Assembly (NCBI GenBank): GCA_016185425.1
Contig: JACPNQ010000036.1
Location: 1 to 64,000 of the forward strand
DNA from: Acidobacteriota bacterium
GTDB lineage: Bacteria > Acidobacteriota > Terriglobia > Bryobacterales > Bryobacteraceae
Length of the DNA stretch: 64,000 nt
Direction: 5' to 3'
Shown: piece after piece, positions 53,664 to 63,366 of the stretch
How positions within the stretch are numbered: the first letter of the stretch is position 1
Layout: each line of letters opens with the position of its first letter
Position numbers and translations under genes: made by a program
The notes under the pieces: generated by a model
Databases searched by the model: none
The model's input: the letters and a program-made list of their open reading frames with translations, nothing else
Told to the model about the DNA's origin: nothing

Positions 53664-54329
53664 CTACATCCAGTATTCCCATTTACCCGTCGCGATGGTA
53701 TAGGCCGACAGGCAAAGATTGGTCACTCCGTGCGCCAGGATGCAGTCACCCAGCCGCTTTGTCCGGATTGCCCAATAGTTGTACGCCGCGCCCGCCACAA
53801 TTCCCACTTCCCAAAATGGCCCGTGCTCGGACCCGAACAACACCGCCGTTACCCAGAACGCATGGTGCGCATACCGCCCAAACGGCACTTTCTCGAAGTC
53901 CGGATTGTCCAACCACCGCATCAGCCATCCGCGCCAGAACAGCTCCTCGACAATCGGTACAAGCAGCGCGGCGCGCATCGTGCGAAATGCCAGTACCAGC
54001 GGTGATCGCAAATCGTCCGCCGGAATCGAACTCGAAACCGCCCCGGTGATCGAATTCGTAAACAACCAGTGGCTCCGGTAACCGGGGAACAAGGTGTCCG
54101 GTAAAATCCACAACACGAATATAGCCACGCCAAACAGCACCGTCATCATGGGCGTCGCCAAACGGAAATCCAGCACCGGCCGCGAGAGGAACCAGATCGC
54201 CGCCGTCAGGACCGCAACGCGCACCACCTGTTCAATGGGCCCCGGTAACGGATTGTACGGCTGCAAGACAAGAAACAGGAGGAAGACTGCGAACGGCAGC
54301 ACGTAGGGAACGGAAGGATGTCGAAGCAT
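53664..54329 (-). CDS. CAAX-protease-related membrane protein (CPBP family, exosortase-associated type)
   Basis: The protein has 221 residues and about seven membrane helices. Motif 1 VEELFWRGWLMRWL and motif 2 GSEHGPFWEVGIVAGAAYN, followed by DCILAHGVTNL, are those of the ABI/CPBP metalloprotease fold; the glutamates and histidines form the metal site. The length and spacing match the subfamily found with PEP-CTERM/exosortase systems. A PrsT-like TPR lipoprotein in the same run supports that link. No exosortase or PEP-CTERM substrate is in the window. Confidence 0.82.
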   Translation of the reverse strand: MLRHPSVPYVLPFAVFLLFLVLQPYNPLPGPIEQVVRVAVLTAAIWFLSRPVLDFRLATPMMTVLFGVAIFVLWILPDTLFPGYRSHWLFTNSITGAVSSSIPADDLRSPLVLAFRTMRAALLVPIVEELFWRGWLMRWLDNPDFEKVPFGRYAHHAFWVTAVLFGSEHGPFWEVGIVAGAAYNYWAIRTKRLGDCILAHGVTNLCLSAYTIATGKWEYWM

Positions 54330-54337
54330 AGTTGGGT

Positions 54338-57300
54338 CTAGGGTTTGGTTCCGCGTATCCAGTTAAGAATCGTATTGTACTCGGGAGAACCCTTTTCAAA
54401 TCGGACGCCGCCGCCGTGGGCGGGTTTTCCGGCGTTCACCACGCCTTCCACTTCCGCGCTCGAAGTCGGCTTCACGAGAATCAGGCTGCTTTCCGGATCT
54501 TCCAAATTGATCACATTTCGCGCCGTGGTCAACGTCGCATTAAACAGCGTGTGCGACGCATGGCAGTGCACGCACGCTTGGCCATCCTTGCCGCGTGTCG
54601 TCAGCACCGGTTCCACATAGCCGCGAAAATAGTCGTCGTCGGGGCGCGCTCTTCCCGGACGCGCTCTCTGTGCGCCGCCTGCACGCCGCTCCGGCGCCGG
54701 CTGACTCGCCTTGACCGCTTGCAGAATAGGGTCCCGCGCGGCTCCTGGGGGTCCTGCAATTCGCGAGACTTCACCGAACGCCGCGTCGCGCACCATCTGT
54801 CCGGCCAGCAGCGCCAGCCGCCGGATCTCCGGATCTTCACTCTTCAGATGCGGCGCCAGCGCCTTGGCCATCCGGTCGTTCGCCGCGCCGAAGAACACGA
54901 TCTGCTCCACGTCGTTCCCGATCCGGTTGTAAATGCCGTTGAAGGCCGTCGACCGATCCGCCGCCGGATCGTACACATCCCCGCGCCGCAGTTCGAATTC
55001 GCTCAGCCCCGCCAACAGCCACTTCACCTGCTGCGCATTCCCGGACTCCAGCGCCTTCGCGAATTTCGTCGCCAGCCGGTCTTCAATCGCCAGCCGGCCC
55101 CGGATCGCCCGCTCTCGATCTTCCGCCTTCGCCAGACCGGGCACCCAGTTGTTGTACAGGTAGCGGATATTCTCGTCGGCGATGTTATAGACCGCCTCTT
55201 TCAAATTCCGTTCCACCCAAGCGTGTTGCGGCGCCGCAAATCCGGCCAGCAGCGCGTCCTCGATCGCCTCACGCGCTGGCAGCGACGGCGTCCAATACCA
55301 ATACTGCCAAGCTGCCTTGATCGCCTGCATCGCCACCGCGGGACTGGTATCGGCAGTCCGCTTCGCCAGCACGCTGGCAAACTCATCCCGTTTGGCCAGC
55401 GCCGAAAAGTGCGTCGCAAAAACTCGCGTCGAGGCCCAACGCTCCCGCTCGCTCGCCGACTGCAGCGCGTTCAGCAGCGGCTGTGCCGGAGCCTCCGGCC
55501 GGCGGCTGTAGACCTGGCGCATCGCCCACGCGGCCGCGCGCATCACCAGCTTGCTCGGGTCGTCCATCCGGGCGGCGATCGCCGGCAGCGAATCCACCCG
55601 CCCGAGGCGTCCCAGCGTCTCCAGTGCCTGCGCGCGGAACATCGGCTCGGGAACCGTCGTCAGCGCCTCAATCTCTCGCAGCCGGGCTGCGTCCGGCGCT
55701 GCCCAGATATCATCCAGCCCATCGAGCGTGTTCAACGGCCCTGTCACCGTCTTTCCCCACTTTGGCTCGGCCGGCTGCTCCGGATAATAGGCGCTCAGCG
55801 CCAACACCGCCATCTGCGTCTCGCGGAACGGTGTTCGGAAATTCTCGTACGTCTGCAGCGGGTCCAGCCAGCCGCCAAACGACTGCTGCCGTTTCAGCAG
55901 ATAGGCTAGCCCTTTCGCTACCTGCGGATTTTCCCGCGGAACGCCCGCCGCATGAAGCGCCCACAACGCATGCCCCGTCTGGAACTCCACGGGAAACGAT
56001 TTTTCGTCGAAGCGCGCCGGCCACTGCCCATCCGCCCGCTGCAGGCCCAGGATCCGCTCGGCGTTCTTCTGAATCTTTTCCGCATGTTTCGCCCGGTCAA
56101 TCGCCGCCAGTGCCAGCGTCTGGTAGCAAAGATCGATCGTGTTCTTGATCTCGTGATCCTGCGCAACGAGTTCCGCAATCTTCGGATCGCGCGTGTTCTC
56201 CCACGCATACCAGGCTACTTCGTAGGTGCTCACCAACGGCGTATTGCCATTCGTCTCATCGCCCGGCAGCTTCGTCCGGTCTTTGTAATAGAGATTCAGA
56301 TAGCCGCCAATCCCGGTGTGATACGCCGGCCGCGGATCGTGCGTCAGCTCGTTCTCATAAACCCGCAGCAGGTGCGACATCCGGCCCAACACGTTCGCTG
56401 AAGCCGAAATTACGCGTGCCCACACCGCTCCCTCGGCTTCAAACCCATAGAATGGCCGCGGATTGTTATAGAACCGCTCGGCCAGGAAGGAGAGTTGCTG
56501 CGGATAGTGGACTGCGTATCCATTCCGCAACGCGTAAAGCTGGCCGCGCTGCGTAAAGTGCGTCGCATGGCAAGCCACGCAAAGCGTCGTCTCCTGGTGG
56601 TTGCTCGACACTCTATGAAAAAGTCCCCCGCGCCGGGGCGTGTTGGCATGCCACGAATCGCCGGCGCCAACCAGGTAGTCCACCGCCGTTTGCACCGCCT
56701 GCTTGGGATCGCTGTACGGTGGAGCTTCGTAGACGCGCGTACGCAACCGGTAGAACGGATGTGTCAGTTTCACGCGCACGTAATAGGTGCCCGGCTCTTT
56801 CAATACTCGTGTCGTGAACTTGTTGCCGGGCAGTGCCTGCACCTCATGCGGAATCGTGACCGGATCTTCGCCCTCCGAATACTCCTTCAACTGCCCGCCA
56901 GCCACGCGATGCAGGCTGACATCGACCGGTATATTGTCCCGGTCCAGCAGTTCGATACTGAAATAGACCAGTTGTGGTTTCGTACCCTTCCACTCAAACC
57001 GGAACAAATCCTCGTGCGGATTCGGCTCAATGCGAAGGCTCGTCGCCGCCGGGATGTAAGGCGCTTCATCTCCCGACGCCCAGACTACCTTCCCGAGCTC
57101 TATCGGATTCGCCGTCTGCCAGGTGTTGTTCGGCTCCGCCTCGAGATTGGGCATCGCCCCCAGATCGACTACTTGCACCGCCGCCGGAACGCTCAGCTCA
57201 ATCCGAGTCGCCGCTCGCCCGTGCATCAGCGTGTACAGGTCCGGGTCGCCAACATGGAGCGTCTTCTCCGCGACCAGCGTCTCGGCCGCGAAGATCCGCA

Positions 57301-57490
57301 CGCTACCCGGAGTTTTTATCTCGTTCGGTATCGGAACCGACACCAGAACGCTGTACGTGCTCTTCCCGTCCTTCGCCGGCAGCGGATGCGTACCGGGCGG
57401 GAGCAACCGGCGCCAGACAGGCGCAGGCTGCGCGAACGCATGAAATCCGCAAACGGCAAGGATCGCGGCCAGTATCGCTTTCCCCGGCAT
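54338..57490 (-). CDS. Giant secreted CxxCH protein, paralogue of 27426-31409
   Basis: The protein has 1050 residues and a signal peptide (AILAAILAVCGFHAFA). In order it has a beta-sandwich with LEAEPNNTWQTANPIELG, the YSDPKQAVQTAVDYL segment, CxxCH 1 (CVACH, about residue 304), a helical region with LQRADGQWPARFDEK and RQQSFGGWLDP, HEAT-like repeats (QALETLGRLGRVDSLPAIAA; AIKAAWQYWYW), and CxxCH 2 (CVHCH, about 973) in a C-terminal planctomycete-type cytochrome segment ending NTILNWIRG. Two haem c sites are predicted. It is the second member of a family in this window. It lies 10 bases after the TPR lipoprotein gene and 8 before the CAAX-protease-related gene. Confidence 0.88.
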   Translation of the reverse strand: MPGKAILAAILAVCGFHAFAQPAPVWRRLLPPGTHPLPAKDGKSTYSVLVSVPIPNEIKTPGSVRIFAAETLVAEKTLHVGDPDLYTLMHGRAATRIELSVPAAVQVVDLGAMPNLEAEPNNTWQTANPIELGKVVWASGDEAPYIPAATSLRIEPNPHEDLFRFEWKGTKPQLVYFSIELLDRDNIPVDVSLHRVAGGQLKEYSEGEDPVTIPHEVQALPGNKFTTRVLKEPGTYYVRVKLTHPFYRLRTRVYEAPPYSDPKQAVQTAVDYLVGAGDSWHANTPRRGGLFHRVSSNHQETTLCVACHATHFTQRGQLYALRNGYAVHYPQQLSFLAERFYNNPRPFYGFEAEGAVWARVISASANVLGRMSHLLRVYENELTHDPRPAYHTGIGGYLNLYYKDRTKLPGDETNGNTPLVSTYEVAWYAWENTRDPKIAELVAQDHEIKNTIDLCYQTLALAAIDRAKHAEKIQKNAERILGLQRADGQWPARFDEKSFPVEFQTGHALWALHAAGVPRENPQVAKGLAYLLKRQQSFGGWLDPLQTYENFRTPFRETQMAVLALSAYYPEQPAEPKWGKTVTGPLNTLDGLDDIWAAPDAARLREIEALTTVPEPMFRAQALETLGRLGRVDSLPAIAARMDDPSKLVMRAAAWAMRQVYSRRPEAPAQPLLNALQSASERERWASTRVFATHFSALAKRDEFASVLAKRTADTSPAVAMQAIKAAWQYWYWTPSLPAREAIEDALLAGFAAPQHAWVERNLKEAVYNIADENIRYLYNNWVPGLAKAEDRERAIRGRLAIEDRLATKFAKALESGNAQQVKWLLAGLSEFELRRGDVYDPAADRSTAFNGIYNRIGNDVEQIVFFGAANDRMAKALAPHLKSEDPEIRRLALLAGQMVRDAAFGEVSRIAGPPGAARDPILQAVKASQPAPERRAGGAQRARPGRARPDDDYFRGYVEPVLTTRGKDGQACVHCHASHTLFNATLTTARNVINLEDPESSLILVKPTSSAEVEGVVNAGKPAHGGGVRFEKGSPEYNTILNWIRGTKP

Positions 57491-57500
57491 CAGCCTTACT

Positions 57501-59804
57501 CTATCCGAGTTTGCCGGCTAGCCGTTGAATCTCATCCTGGTCGGACTTTGTGGGATTATTCTTCCGGGCATCGTCTAGTTCCCGGCGCGCCTTGATCTTG
57601 TCTCCCGATTGCAGATACGCCGTTGCTAACCGGATATGGAACAACGCGATTTGCGGATGCTTGCCCGTCAATTCGGTAAAGATCGATGCCGCGTTCTGCG
57701 GCAGATTCTTCTTCAGATAGACAAACCCGAGCGTGTCGGCAATCATCGGATCGGCCGGCGATTTCGACTTGGCCTTCTGCGCGTACGTCAGCGCCAGGTC
57801 GAGGTTGCTCCCCTGGTCGGCCAGATAGAACGAGTAGTTGTTCAGCGCAATCACGTTGTCCGGCTCAATCTTCAACACCTGCTCATAAAGCGGCGCCGCT
57901 TCCGTTCTCCGGTTCACCTGGTCGAGCGCCATCGCCCGCTGCAGGATCGGCGCTACGTTGTTCGGCATCGCCTCGCTGGCTTTCTTCCACGAATCAATCG
58001 CCTGCCCCAAGTCGCCCTTCTGGCGGTAGGCCTCCGCGATGCGCGTATGATGATCGAAATTCTTTGGATCGGCCGCAAGCAACTGCTTGTATATAGCAAT
58101 GCCCTCCTCAAACTTGCCGCTCCGGACTGACAGGTTGGCGATGGCCACTTGCAACGCCGGCGATTTTGGGAACTTGTCGTTCGCCCCGTTCAATAGCTTG
58201 ATCGCCCGGTCAAACTGCTTTTGCGCGGCATACACTTCCGTCAGCCCCATCAGACCGCGCAAATCGGGAGGAGTGCCGTTATACAGCTCCAAAAATAGCG
58301 TCTCTGCCTCTTTGTAGTTCTTCTCCTGGAACTGTACGTACGCTAACTGGTACTTGGCATCCGTCTGCTTCGGATTCAGCTTCAGCGTCTCCCGCAGCAA
58401 AGTTTGCGAATCCGCCAGCTTCCCCTGTCGCACAAGCGCGTGGGATTTGATCAGCCGGGCATACAGATTACCGGGATCCATCTGCAGGATCTCATTGGCT
58501 GCACTGGTCGCCGCGGCATACTCGCCACGCGTCACCTGGACCTGAGCCAGCGAAATTCGCGCCGGCAGGTAGTCCGGACGCGTGCGCAATGCATCGGTGA
58601 ATTGGCTCCTCGCTCCGTCCAGATCGCCCTTCGAGAGCAGCGCGCGGCCCAGGTTGTACCGCAGCACAAAGTTCTCCGGCATCTTGGCCACAACCGACTC
58701 AAGCTCGCTGATCGCCGTATTGATCTGTTCCGGCTTGCCGGCATACAGCCACAACGACGCGCGCATCGCGATCGCTTCCGGATCGTTCTTGTCCTCTTTC
58801 AGGATCTTTTCGCAAAGCTCAAGCGCTTCTTGCGTACGGTTCTGCGCCACACGCACTTCGATCAACCGTTTTTCAAAAGCTCTCGCCCGTGCCGCATCCT
58901 GCTTCACGCCGTCTGCGTACGTTTCGGCCGCGCGCTCGAAATTGCGCGCCCGGTAATAGAAGTCGCCCACATCCATTTGCGCGCCCGGGAAATCGGTTTT
59001 GTTCGAAAGCATCCCGCTCAACACTTTTTCCATCTCTTCCGGCTTCTGGTTGACGAAATAGTGTGCGGCCAGGCGCAGCCGGTTCGCGGAATCTTTGGGG
59101 TTGTTCGCGGATCGTTCCGCCAGCACCTTCTCCGCTTCGTCGGGCTTGCCCTGCAACATGGCGACGCCGTACAGCAGATCGTACGCCTGTCCGAACGTCT
59201 TGTCCTTGGCGATAAGCGTTTTTACATACACCGTCGCTTCATCGAGCCGCCGGAGAGCCAACAACGTTCGGGCGATCGTCATCTGCAGCATCTGCTGATC
59301 CGGCTTCTTCTTATCCGCCTGGTGGAATAGCGCCAGGCCTTCTTCCGTTTTGCCGTCCGCTACCGCCATATAGCCACGGAGCCGCAACTCTTCGTATGTA
59401 CCCTTGCCCCGCTTCTCCAGCCGCGACGCCAGATCCCGGATATCCGTCATCAGGTTTTTGAACTTAATCGGGTTCTGCACGTACGCCGTCAGATAGATAT
59501 CGGCCAATTTGCTGTGCGCGTCGAGGTTTTCCGGCTGCAGTTCGATCGTACGTTGCAGGTTTCCCATCGCTTCGGCGTGCGCCCCCAACCTCAGGTTTGT
59601 CAGCGCCAGCTTGTAGTACGCCTCCCCAAAACGGGGATCCACTTTGATGGCATTCAAATACATCAGCCGGGCCTGTCTGTATTGGCCCTTGTCGAAATAC
59701 TTGTTACCGCCGTCCAGGGCCTTCTTTTTTTTCGCCTCCGGACTACAGGCGGCCGCAAACAGGGCGAGTACGATCAACAACAGAGTGGAAATGCGTCTTG
59801 TCAT
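57501..59804 (-). CDS. TPR-repeat lipoprotein, PrsT-like
   Basis: The protein has 767 residues from the ATG at 59804 (MTRRISTLLLIV), with the lipobox FAAAC at about residue 20. TPR repeats fill almost all of the rest (RQARLMYLNAIKVDPRFGEAY, GNLQRTIELQPENLDAH, EILQMDPGNLYARLIKSHAL). Its length, lipobox and repeat number fit the PEP-CTERM-associated PrsT family. The C-terminal 300 residues resemble the TPR protein at 47964-48893. It precedes the giant CxxCH gene by 10 bases. Confidence 0.82.
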   Translation of the reverse strand: MTRRISTLLLIVLALFAAACSPEAKKKKALDGGNKYFDKGQYRQARLMYLNAIKVDPRFGEAYYKLALTNLRLGAHAEAMGNLQRTIELQPENLDAHSKLADIYLTAYVQNPIKFKNLMTDIRDLASRLEKRGKGTYEELRLRGYMAVADGKTEEGLALFHQADKKKPDQQMLQMTIARTLLALRRLDEATVYVKTLIAKDKTFGQAYDLLYGVAMLQGKPDEAEKVLAERSANNPKDSANRLRLAAHYFVNQKPEEMEKVLSGMLSNKTDFPGAQMDVGDFYYRARNFERAAETYADGVKQDAARARAFEKRLIEVRVAQNRTQEALELCEKILKEDKNDPEAIAMRASLWLYAGKPEQINTAISELESVVAKMPENFVLRYNLGRALLSKGDLDGARSQFTDALRTRPDYLPARISLAQVQVTRGEYAAATSAANEILQMDPGNLYARLIKSHALVRQGKLADSQTLLRETLKLNPKQTDAKYQLAYVQFQEKNYKEAETLFLELYNGTPPDLRGLMGLTEVYAAQKQFDRAIKLLNGANDKFPKSPALQVAIANLSVRSGKFEEGIAIYKQLLAADPKNFDHHTRIAEAYRQKGDLGQAIDSWKKASEAMPNNVAPILQRAMALDQVNRRTEAAPLYEQVLKIEPDNVIALNNYSFYLADQGSNLDLALTYAQKAKSKSPADPMIADTLGFVYLKKNLPQNAASIFTELTGKHPQIALFHIRLATAYLQSGDKIKARRELDDARKNNPTKSDQDEIQRLAGKLG

Positions 59805-59906
59805 GAATTTACCGGCAAACCAGAGATTCCTACACATGATATCGCGAGTAGGCGCAATCCAGTAGGGACGATCACTCCCTTTCTATCGGCGGAAAATGGC
59901 GAAGCT

Positions 59907-62900
59907 TTATTCGACCGATATTACGGGAACCACGGGTCCGGTAATCGAACTCATCACCCCGCCGATACGCAAGACCACCTGCAGATTGGGGCCCTTCTCA
60001 TGGAATCCGGGCACGCGGAAGTTGATCTGATACAACCCGACGTAACCGGGCACCAGCCCGCTCCAGTCGACGATCATCTGCTCCTGCGTCCGAAATCCTC
60101 TCGTCTTATCGGCTTCTGTCTCGACTTTTTTGAAATAAAGCTCCAGAGTATCCGTTTCGGCCAGTTTGTCGGTCGGCGCAGGCACACCGGAAGTCAGTCG
60201 CACGCCACCCTTCGGATTTCCCAGGCCGATCGCGTACATCACCAACGGCTCATCCCGCTTGGCGGGATCGTCATTAGTGACAGCCTGTCCATTCGGACGG
60301 AATACCAGCGCCCGCTTCGTCTGCGAATCGGCCAGCACGGCCGGAGCATACTTGCTGACAGTCATCTGGACCGCTTGCGACGATATCTTCCTGTCAATCG
60401 AGCGCACCATGATCGAATAGCGGCCCGCCGCTAACTCCGGCGGCACCTGCGCATTAATCTGTCCGCCCGATGTCATCAACAGCGGGATCGGCGAGTTGTT
60501 GATCGTCACGCAGGTCCCGCCGAGCGTCAGCGGCAGCGGAGCGGCCGACGCTGTCGCCGGCGCCGCCAGATTCTGTCCGAATATCGAAATCAAACCATTC
60601 GGCGCGGCGGTCGCCGTAAAGTTGCCAACGTTCACCACGCCCGCCGGCGGCACCGCCGGCCGCTCTGTAATTACCGGCGTCGTGAGCGGAACGATATTTA
60701 ATCCGCTCGCGGTCAGCACGTACGCATTCTCCAACGACGCGTCCACAGCCATCGTGCGCCCGTCAATATTCACACGCTGCGTTCCGACAACGGCCGACAC
60801 CGGGCCCTCGAGGGCAGCCGCCGTCCGCATCGTCAGACCGGTCGTTGCGTTAACCAGTTCGATCGCCGGTGCCTCGGTAACGGTTGCGTTGGCGTTGGCC
60901 CGGATAGGTTGCGAGAATTTCGCATACACCGCGCCCGACGCCGCGAATACGGCCGCAACCGGACGCGATGTCGGCGCCGTCGCGCCCGGCCGCTCTGGAA
61001 CGCCGCCCGCGCCAATCCCGCCCGTACCGGCGATCGGAGAAAGACTCTGATTCAAAACAATGTCGTTCACCAGGAAATACTGCCCCCGCGGCCCCGCGCT
61101 CACCGGGCCAAAGAATCCTTGAATCGGCGCTGTCGCCACCTGGCGCGCCGCCACGAAATCATCCACCAGCGAGTCGTACAAATACGCGTTGCCATTGCCG
61201 GCGAGCAGCAACATATACTCACCGTTCGGCGTCGCCACCAGTGTCCTCGGCGCCGGGATCGTCGCCGAGCCGATCACCGCGCTCACCCGCCGCGGCACGG
61301 CCTCGTCGCCGATCACGCGCCACAACGTGCCATTGCTCATCATGATCTGCAATCCCGTTTGCGTCGCGGCGATATTGGTCGGCGAGATGACAGCCGTCGC
61401 ACCGTTAAACGGGATCGCGGGAAACTTCACGCTGCCCGATACCTGCATCTTGTCGAGGTCGATCATGCTGATCGATTCCCCGCCCGAATTCGCGACATAC
61501 AGTGTCGAAGAATCCGGCGACATCGCGAGCGAGCGCGGCAACTGGCCTACTTTGATGGATGCGAGAAATCGCTTCCCGCGCGTATCGAACACCTCCACTC
61601 GATTCATTCCGGAGTTGGAGATGTATAGCCGGTTCCGCACGGCATCGACAACGATGTCCGTCAATCCTTCGTTCGGCGAAATCGCCTGCCGCACCGGAAT
61701 CAGATCGCCGCGCGACTCGGTGTTGCGCGAGTTCTGGAACACGCGGATCGTCGCCGGCATATTGATCGCCTGCGGCGACGTAATCAAATAGTCGTGCGCC
61801 GCCGGTGTGCCAAGCCCGCGCGCATTCACGAAGTTGAACGCAATATCAAAAGCGGTGTCCTGGCCATTCCTGATCACACGCAGCGAAGGCGCCGTCTGCT
61901 GCGTCACCTGTTGCGGATTGGTCAATCCCGGTATTGTGCCCGCACCCGGAATCGGAACCGTCGGCGCAATGATAATCACACCACCTCCCGGCGCGCCGCC
62001 ACCGGGCCCCACAATTCCTAAACCCGGAACCGCCACTCCACCGAGCGTCTGCACCAGCGTCGCCGTCGCCGTCACTGGCCCCGTCGATCGCCCCAGGTTC
62101 AGCAGATTCACCGTCTGCCGTGTGCCCTCCGGTGCTGAGTTGCATTGATCGGTAGCAAGCAGCACCGCGCTCGACGCCGGCTCAAGCAGCGGATTCCGCG
62201 AAACTTCATTCAACGGAATGATCGTAAAACCCGATTCCGATAGCGCATAAATCGTGTTTCCGTCCGCCGATAGAATCATCTTCCCCGCAAGGTTCTCCGG
62301 CAACTGCAACCCATCGAGAATCAAAAGGTTATCGGCATCGTTGACCATCAACTGCGTCACATTCGCACGCGCCGCCGGATTCTGAATCGGCGCGATATTG
62401 AATGCGGAATAGATTGTCGCGCCATCCGTCGAAAAGACGCTACCGCCTTGATTCTGTTGGAGATTGAACTGTTGCCCCACCTGCGCGAACCCCTGCGCGG
62501 TGATGTTCACCGACAACGGGAACGGCGCGTTGGCGGCGTTCTGTTGCGCGATCACTGCGAGGGTGTCGGTATCGAATAACCGCAAGCCCACCATGAACTT
62601 AGAGCCATCGGGCGATACGGAGAGCACGGTCGAGAGGTCGCCGACGATGCGGCTCCGAAGTACCGATCTGGATGCTGTTTCATACACAAAAACGACACGA
62701 TTTTGCGCTTGATATGCGTTTAAACCGATGATTTTTGACCCATCTCGCGTAGCAATGAGCTGACTTCTGTTCGCCAGAAACGTCCTGCCCGAAGGAGCGG
62801 GAAGTGTGGGCGGCAGGGGCGGTGGAGGCGCAACCGGAACCGTGGCAAGCGTCTCGCCGTCAGTCACCGCCGGATCGAAAACAAGCATTGTATTCAGCAA

Positions 62901-63335
62901 GTTGCCGGCGCCTGACCCGATCGTCGTAATCAACACGCGCCCATCGCTTCCCACCGCCACGCCTTCCGGCTTCGCCGGCAAACTCACCTTCCGCACCACC
63001 ACCGGCGCGGCCGGGCGCGTATCGATGATGTTGATCGATGATGCGTCGTGACACGTTACAAACAAAAGAGTTCCGTCCGGAGACAGCGCGGCTGCAAGCG
63101 GGTTCGCATCGGTTGGAACAGAGGCGATGATGCGGCGCTGTGTGGTGGAGAAGATGTCGATCCGGTTGTAAGGAACGGAGCGAACAAGATAAAGAAGACT
63201 GCGATTGTTGTCGAGAACAAGATCGCCGGCGCCGCCGGTGACGTTCACCACCGTGCCGATCGTGGCTGCGGGGGCGACCCACAAGCCCATTAAAACACAG
63301 AGGCTTACAAGCGAAGACGAGCGTAGGGCACCCAT
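59907..63335 (-). CDS. Large secreted beta-propeller protein with a Solibacter C-terminal domain (TIGR03437)
   Basis: The protein has 1142 residues from the ATG at 63335 (LRSSSLVSLCVLMGLWVAPAA signal), after a GGTGG site. YVTN/propeller repeats fill residues 30-800 (SLLYLVRSVPYNRIDIFSTT, DGTLLFVTCHDASSINIIDT, SRSLAMSPD-like blocks). The last 250 residues hold the TIGR03437 domain: VNVGNFTATAAPNGLISIFGQNLA, TSGGQINAQVPPELAAG and PLVMYAIGLGNPKGG, GYVGLYQINFRVPG. This domain is nearly limited to Solibacter-like acidobacteria. Function unknown; surface exposure is likely. It follows the TolC-like gene by about 30 bases. Confidence 0.88.
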   Translation of the reverse strand: MGALRSSSLVSLCVLMGLWVAPAATIGTVVNVTGGAGDLVLDNNRSLLYLVRSVPYNRIDIFSTTQRRIIASVPTDANPLAAALSPDGTLLFVTCHDASSINIIDTRPAAPVVVRKVSLPAKPEGVAVGSDGRVLITTIGSGAGNLLNTMLVFDPAVTDGETLATVPVAPPPPLPPTLPAPSGRTFLANRSQLIATRDGSKIIGLNAYQAQNRVVFVYETASRSVLRSRIVGDLSTVLSVSPDGSKFMVGLRLFDTDTLAVIAQQNAANAPFPLSVNITAQGFAQVGQQFNLQQNQGGSVFSTDGATIYSAFNIAPIQNPAARANVTQLMVNDADNLLILDGLQLPENLAGKMILSADGNTIYALSESGFTIIPLNEVSRNPLLEPASSAVLLATDQCNSAPEGTRQTVNLLNLGRSTGPVTATATLVQTLGGVAVPGLGIVGPGGGAPGGGVIIIAPTVPIPGAGTIPGLTNPQQVTQQTAPSLRVIRNGQDTAFDIAFNFVNARGLGTPAAHDYLITSPQAINMPATIRVFQNSRNTESRGDLIPVRQAISPNEGLTDIVVDAVRNRLYISNSGMNRVEVFDTRGKRFLASIKVGQLPRSLAMSPDSSTLYVANSGGESISMIDLDKMQVSGSVKFPAIPFNGATAVISPTNIAATQTGLQIMMSNGTLWRVIGDEAVPRRVSAVIGSATIPAPRTLVATPNGEYMLLLAGNGNAYLYDSLVDDFVAARQVATAPIQGFFGPVSAGPRGQYFLVNDIVLNQSLSPIAGTGGIGAGGVPERPGATAPTSRPVAAVFAASGAVYAKFSQPIRANANATVTEAPAIELVNATTGLTMRTAAALEGPVSAVVGTQRVNIDGRTMAVDASLENAYVLTASGLNIVPLTTPVITERPAVPPAGVVNVGNFTATAAPNGLISIFGQNLAAPATASAAPLPLTLGGTCVTINNSPIPLLMTSGGQINAQVPPELAAGRYSIMVRSIDRKISSQAVQMTVSKYAPAVLADSQTKRALVFRPNGQAVTNDDPAKRDEPLVMYAIGLGNPKGGVRLTSGVPAPTDKLAETDTLELYFKKVETEADKTRGFRTQEQMIVDWSGLVPGYVGLYQINFRVPGFHEKGPNLQVVLRIGGVMSSITGPVVPVISVE

Positions 63336-63366
63336 GAATCCACCAATATAACCCACGCCATCCCGC

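Noticed and set aside
54332..55909. Long plus-strand frame of 525 codons opposite the giant CxxCH gene
   Set aside because: Arginine- and proline-rich composition, no domain, and it lies fully antisense to a gene with clear signal peptide and CxxCH motifs; long antisense frames are common in GC-rich DNA.
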